DNA of 64,000 bases from Rhizobium aethiopicum. GTDB taxonomy: Bacteria > Pseudomonadota > Alphaproteobacteria > Rhizobiales > Rhizobiaceae. The stretch's first letter is position 1. Every line of letters starts with the position of its first letter. This document shows positions 61,439 to 64,000 of the stretch, piece by piece. The stretch is from positions 186,001-250,000 of the forward strand of contig NZ_FMAJ01000009.1 in the NCBI RefSeq assembly GCF_900094625.1. The letters run 5' to 3'. The notes beneath the pieces are model-generated. The model worked only from the letters and a program-made list of their open reading frames with translations. It was not told the origin of the DNA and ran no database searches. Made by a program: the position numbers and the translations under genes.

Positions 61439-61585
61439 GTGACTTCGAAGAAGAGCAGTACCGGCGAACAACAGACGGCCAAGCCCGACCTCGCCGCCAA
61501 CTATCGCCCGGTCGGCTTGAAGGCCGTTGCCGCGGCATCGCTGATGGCGAAGAACAAGCCGGACAGTGTCAAGAAATCCGCCTGA
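61439..61585 (+). CDS. Small basic protein of 48 residues, unknown function
   Basis: A GTG-started frame of 48 codons has a strong ribosome-binding site (AAGGAGAG ending about five bases before the start). The product has a lysine/serine/glutamine-rich N-terminus, then ANYRPVGLKAVAAASLMAKN, a possible amphipathic helix, and a lysine-rich end. No family is recognised and there is no signal peptide. The 277-bp gap before it has no other gene and could hold its promoter. It lies between pssA and the convergent SRAP gene. The ribosome-binding site makes a real gene likely. Confidence 0.65.
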   Translation: MTSKKSSTGEQQTAKPDLAANYRPVGLKAVAAASLMAKNKPDSVKKSA

Positions 61586-61728
61586 AGCGGCGAGCTTGGA
61601 ACTGCAGGCATGCGCGCTCCACCGTCCGATTTTCCGGCATGCCGTCATCCCGAGACAGCGGCCAGGCTCTCGTGACATGCCTCAACACCGCCGATGCATC
61701 GAACCGGCCGCAGTGCCAGAAGCGGCCG

Positions 61729-62493
61729 TCAGAACAGACTGAGCTGGCCGTTATCGGGCCTTTGCTTCGCGGGCGCCTCAAACGGTCTTTCGATGACGAC
61801 CGGCTCCTGCAGGTCCGGTCCCATATTGGCAACCTTGTTGACTTTGTCGGCAACCGGAATGGCCTCGAAGACATCAGTCTCTGGGGGTTGCATCAAGTCG
61901 GCCACCTCGCGCGGTTCCTGCGTCTTACAATCGAGCCAGCGCGAAAAGTCCTCTGGCTTGATGACGACAGGCATGCGATCGTGGATCGCGGAGATGCCCG
62001 CATTGGCTGACGTCGTCAGGATCGCACCGGTATCCACCTCCGATCCATCGGCCGAGGACCATGTCTCCATCAGCCCGGCAAAGGCGACGATGCCGCCCTG
62101 GCGTGGCCTGATCCAATAGGCCTGCGGCTTGCCGCCACTCTCCTTCGAGGGGCGATGCCATTCATAAAAACCCGAGGCCGGAATGAGCACGCGGCGATGC
62201 CGCATAGCCGCCCGAAACGAGGCCTTGCCGATCGCGGTCTCGGCGCGGGAATTGATCAACAGCGGAAAATCCTTTGGGTCCTTGACCCAGCCCGGTGTGA
62301 AGCCCCAGCGCACGAGCACGGCGCGCCGGTCAGCCCGGTTGCTGCCCCGCTCCCTGCCTTCACCGGCGATGACGACGAGGATCGGCTGCGTCGGGGCGAT
62401 GTTGTAGCGCGCCGGAAAATCGTCGAGATCAAGACCGGAGAAGAAGTCGCTCAGATCGGCAACGGAGCTTGTCAGGGCGAAACGTCCACACAT
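61729..62493 (-). CDS. SOS response-associated peptidase (YedK/HMCES family)
   Basis: SRAP proteins crosslink covalently to abasic sites in single-stranded DNA and protect them. The 254-residue protein has the catalytic cysteine directly after the initiator Met (MCGRFALT), NIAPTQPILV, RWGFTPGW, the INSRAET arginine block, the ASGFYEWHR glutamate and the HDRMPVV histidine. All active-site residues are in place. The start is ATG 62493. No SOS box was identified upstream. Confidence 0.95.
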   Translation of the reverse strand: MCGRFALTSSVADLSDFFSGLDLDDFPARYNIAPTQPILVVIAGEGRERGSNRADRRAVLVRWGFTPGWVKDPKDFPLLINSRAETAIGKASFRAAMRHRRVLIPASGFYEWHRPSKESGGKPQAYWIRPRQGGIVAFAGLMETWSSADGSEVDTGAILTTSANAGISAIHDRMPVVIKPEDFSRWLDCKTQEPREVADLMQPPETDVFEAIPVADKVNKVANMGPDLQEPVVIERPFEAPAKQRPDNGQLSLF

Positions 62494-62559
62494 CGGCCTG
62501 TCTTTGCACCCGGCTCGAGTCCGGTCAAGACGCCCCGCGCGCCTTTTGTGTGAGGCGTT

Positions 62560-62880
62560 TCAGCCTCGTGGCGCGAAGAGGATGACGCTCGCCCCGGCAA
62601 GGCAGATCAATCCGCCACCAATATCATAACGGTCGGGCACGCGGCCTTCCGCCAGCCACAGCCAGGAGAGCGAGGCGAGAATATAGATGCCGCCATAGGC
62701 TGCGAAAGTTCGGCCGGCGGCCTCGCTCGGCGCCAGTGTCAGAAGCCAGGCAAAAAGCGCGAGCGAGATCATGCCCGGCGCCAGCCACCAAACCGGCTTT
62801 TCAAGCTTCAGCCACGCCCAGAAGGCGAAGCAGCCGGCGATCTCGAAAACGGCGGCAAAGGCGTAAATGATATAGGTCAC
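62560..62880 (-). CDS. YnfA family small membrane protein
   Basis: The 106-residue protein has four predicted membrane helices and the YnfA/UPF0060 pattern (FAAVFEIAGCFAFWAWLKL, AAYGGIYILASLSWLWLAEG). The family is related to small multidrug resistance transporters, and efflux has been suggested for a few members, but the substrate here is unknown. It lies 66 bp upstream of the SRAP gene on the same strand. Confidence 0.92.
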   Translation of the reverse strand: MTYIIYAFAAVFEIAGCFAFWAWLKLEKPVWWLAPGMISLALFAWLLTLAPSEAAGRTFAAYGGIYILASLSWLWLAEGRVPDRYDIGGGLICLAGASVILFAPRG

Positions 62881-63052
62881 GCAAAGCCCTTTCGAATATT
62901 CTCACTCCTTGTTGCACAGATGTCGTTACCTCTGGAACCGCTGCAACGCGTCTGGGGCGTGTCTCAGACGCGGAAAATTGGGGAAGCCGGCAGCACTCGC
63001 ATGCAATAACCAGCCCATCGGATAGAATAGGCCGTCACAACGGAGCAGCCTT

Positions 63053-63469
63053 ATGATCTCCACCGCCAAAGCCGCCTCCTCCGCCATTCTCGAACGCGAT
63101 GGGCGTTTCCTTCTGGTGTTGCGCCGCAACCCGCCCTCCGCCGATATGTATGCCTTTCCCGGCGGGCGCGCCGAGCCGGGCGAAACGCCGGAGCAGACGG
63201 CGCTGCGGGAATTCCGCGAGGAAACCGGCATCTCGGCCCATAATCCGCAGTTGTTTTCGACCTATGACCTCAAGACGCACGGGCCGGACGGTAGCATCAA
63301 GAGCCATTTCTTCCTGTCGGTCTTTCGCGTCGACGCCGACCGGGAAATGGTGGCGGAAGCCGCCGACGATGCGGCGGCGCTCGGCTGGTACACGGTGGAG
63401 GAGATCCGGCGGCTGCCTGTGCCGCAGAGCGTTCTCGAATGCGCTGAGCGGCTGGCCGGCGGTGAATAG
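63053..63469 (+). CDS. NUDIX hydrolase
   Basis: The 138-residue protein has a full Nudix box, GGRAEPGETPEQTALREF followed by REETGI (about residues 37-60), with the metal-binding glutamates. Such enzymes split nucleoside diphosphates linked to another group. Size and sequence resemble ADP-ribose or 8-oxo-dGTP-type members, but the substrate is not certain. CGGAG precedes ATG 63053. The next gene starts 58 bases after its stop. Confidence 0.9.
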   Translation: MISTAKAASSAILERDGRFLLVLRRNPPSADMYAFPGGRAEPGETPEQTALREFREETGISAHNPQLFSTYDLKTHGPDGSIKSHFFLSVFRVDADREMVAEAADDAAALGWYTVEEIRRLPVPQSVLECAERLAGGE

Positions 63470-63527
63470 AAGTGGAAACTTTCTGGCGCGCCTTGTTGCC
63501 GTCATGCTCAACGTATCAACTGGAAGA

Positions 63528-63947
63528 ATGATTCCCGTTCGGCGCGTTGTCCTGTCCCTGCTCGTGTTCGCCGGCCCCGCCATGGCTCAGGGCAAGAACA
63601 CGCCGCCTCCGCAGGAGGAGGCGATCGCGCCGCCGGTGGCGACGGTGCCCTATGACGAGAAGCTGGCGCGGCTCGCCGAAGTGCTGGGTTCGGTGCATTA
63701 TCTGAGAACGCTCTGCAAGGCGGCTGGCGGTGATGAGTGGCGAGACGGCATGAAGCAGTTGCTCGATTCGGAAACCGGCAACGAACCGCAGCGCAGGGAA
63801 AAGCTGACCGCAGCCTTCAATCGCGGCTATCGCACCTTCGCCTCCGTCTATACGGATTGCACCCCGGCGGCCATCGTGGCAGAAGAGCGCTACCGTAACG
63901 AAGGTGCAACACTCGCCACAGAAATTACCTCGCGCTTTGGAAATTGA
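63528..63947 (+). CDS. TIGR02301-type small exported protein
   Basis: The 139-residue precursor has a signal peptide ending near AGPAMAQG, then a proline-rich stretch and a helical domain with two cysteines (LRTLCKAAGGDEW, YTDCTPAAI). It fits the TIGR02301 family of alphaproteobacterial periplasmic proteins of unknown function, which often follow a NUDIX gene as here. ATG 63528 (GGAAG just upstream) is chosen because it opens directly on the signal peptide; ATG 63504 is an alternative. Its frame overlaps none of the NUDIX gene at this start. Confidence 0.82.
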   Translation: MIPVRRVVLSLLVFAGPAMAQGKNTPPPQEEAIAPPVATVPYDEKLARLAEVLGSVHYLRTLCKAAGGDEWRDGMKQLLDSETGNEPQRREKLTAAFNRGYRTFASVYTDCTPAAIVAEERYRNEGATLATEITSRFGN

Positions 63948-64000
63948 CGTTTAATTAACCTGTTTTCGCATGCGGACGTGTCGTTTTGGGAAAAGGCTGT

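Overview
The window is high-GC chromosomal DNA from an alphaproteobacterium of the Rhizobium etli/leguminosarum type. The case for this rests on gene orders typical of Rhizobiales (uvrC-pgsA-moaD-moaE; lptF-lptG-lptD-surA-pdxA-rsmA; fabD-fabG-acpP-fabF-mltG-yicC-gmk; rpsF-rpsR-DUF2232-rplI-dnaB; alr-radA-cvpA-purF), on protein character, and on palindromic intergenic mosaic repeats of the kind described in rhizobia. No rRNA, tRNA, CRISPR array, prophage or insertion sequence was recognised. Almost all of the window is conserved core genome.

Layout. 1-3.5 kb: the 3' part of uvrC, then pgsA and the two halves of molybdopterin synthase (moaD, moaE), separated by a palindromic element. 3.5-5.8 kb: a small accessory block: a MITE-like element, an orphan LivH-type permease, and a divergent CGNR zinc-finger regulator coupled to a lipoprotein gene. 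A 15-bp perfect inverted repeat between the divergent genes carries a TATAAT in each arm. 5.9-15 kb: ndk, a GST, a DinB protein, a GGDEF protein with a degenerate active site, an ABC-F ATPase, a lipoprotein polysaccharide deacetylase, a prolyl oligopeptidase and a probable sugar dehydrogenase. 15-25.6 kb: holC-pepA, a PAP2 phosphatase and the outer-membrane block lptF-lptG-lptD-surA-pdxA-rsmA. 25.6-32.2 kb, minus strand: the fatty-acid cluster fabD-fabG-acpP-fabF followed by mltG, yicC and gmk. 32.3-38 kb: an aldo/keto reductase, ribosomal proteins S6, S18 and L9 with a DUF2232 membrane protein, and dnaB.

38-46 kb: azlCD and an AraC-type regulator, lying between dnaB and alr-radA-cvpA-purF, then an SDR. 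46-54.5 kb: a GH25 muramidase, cysS, a chain of five overlapping genes (DUF559 nuclease-like protein, three GFA paralogues, prolyl aminopeptidase), cimA and rarD. 54.5-64 kb: a LOG-family protein, a LysM protein with a mirror-image domain order, an Atm1-type ABC exporter, psd-pssA, a 48-codon ORF, a YedK/SRAP protein, a YnfA protein, a NUDIX hydrolase and a small exported protein.

Functional themes are envelope building (lptFGD, surA, mltG, PAP2 phosphatase, muramidase, LysM protein, alr), phospholipid and fatty-acid synthesis (pgsA, psd, pssA, fab genes), and genome maintenance and replication (uvrC, dnaB, holC, radA, SRAP). I found no clear new multi-gene system. The strongest leads are the CGNR operator/promoter palindrome, the five-gene GFA chain, the mirror-symmetric LysM protein, the 48-codon gene and several palindromic repeats.
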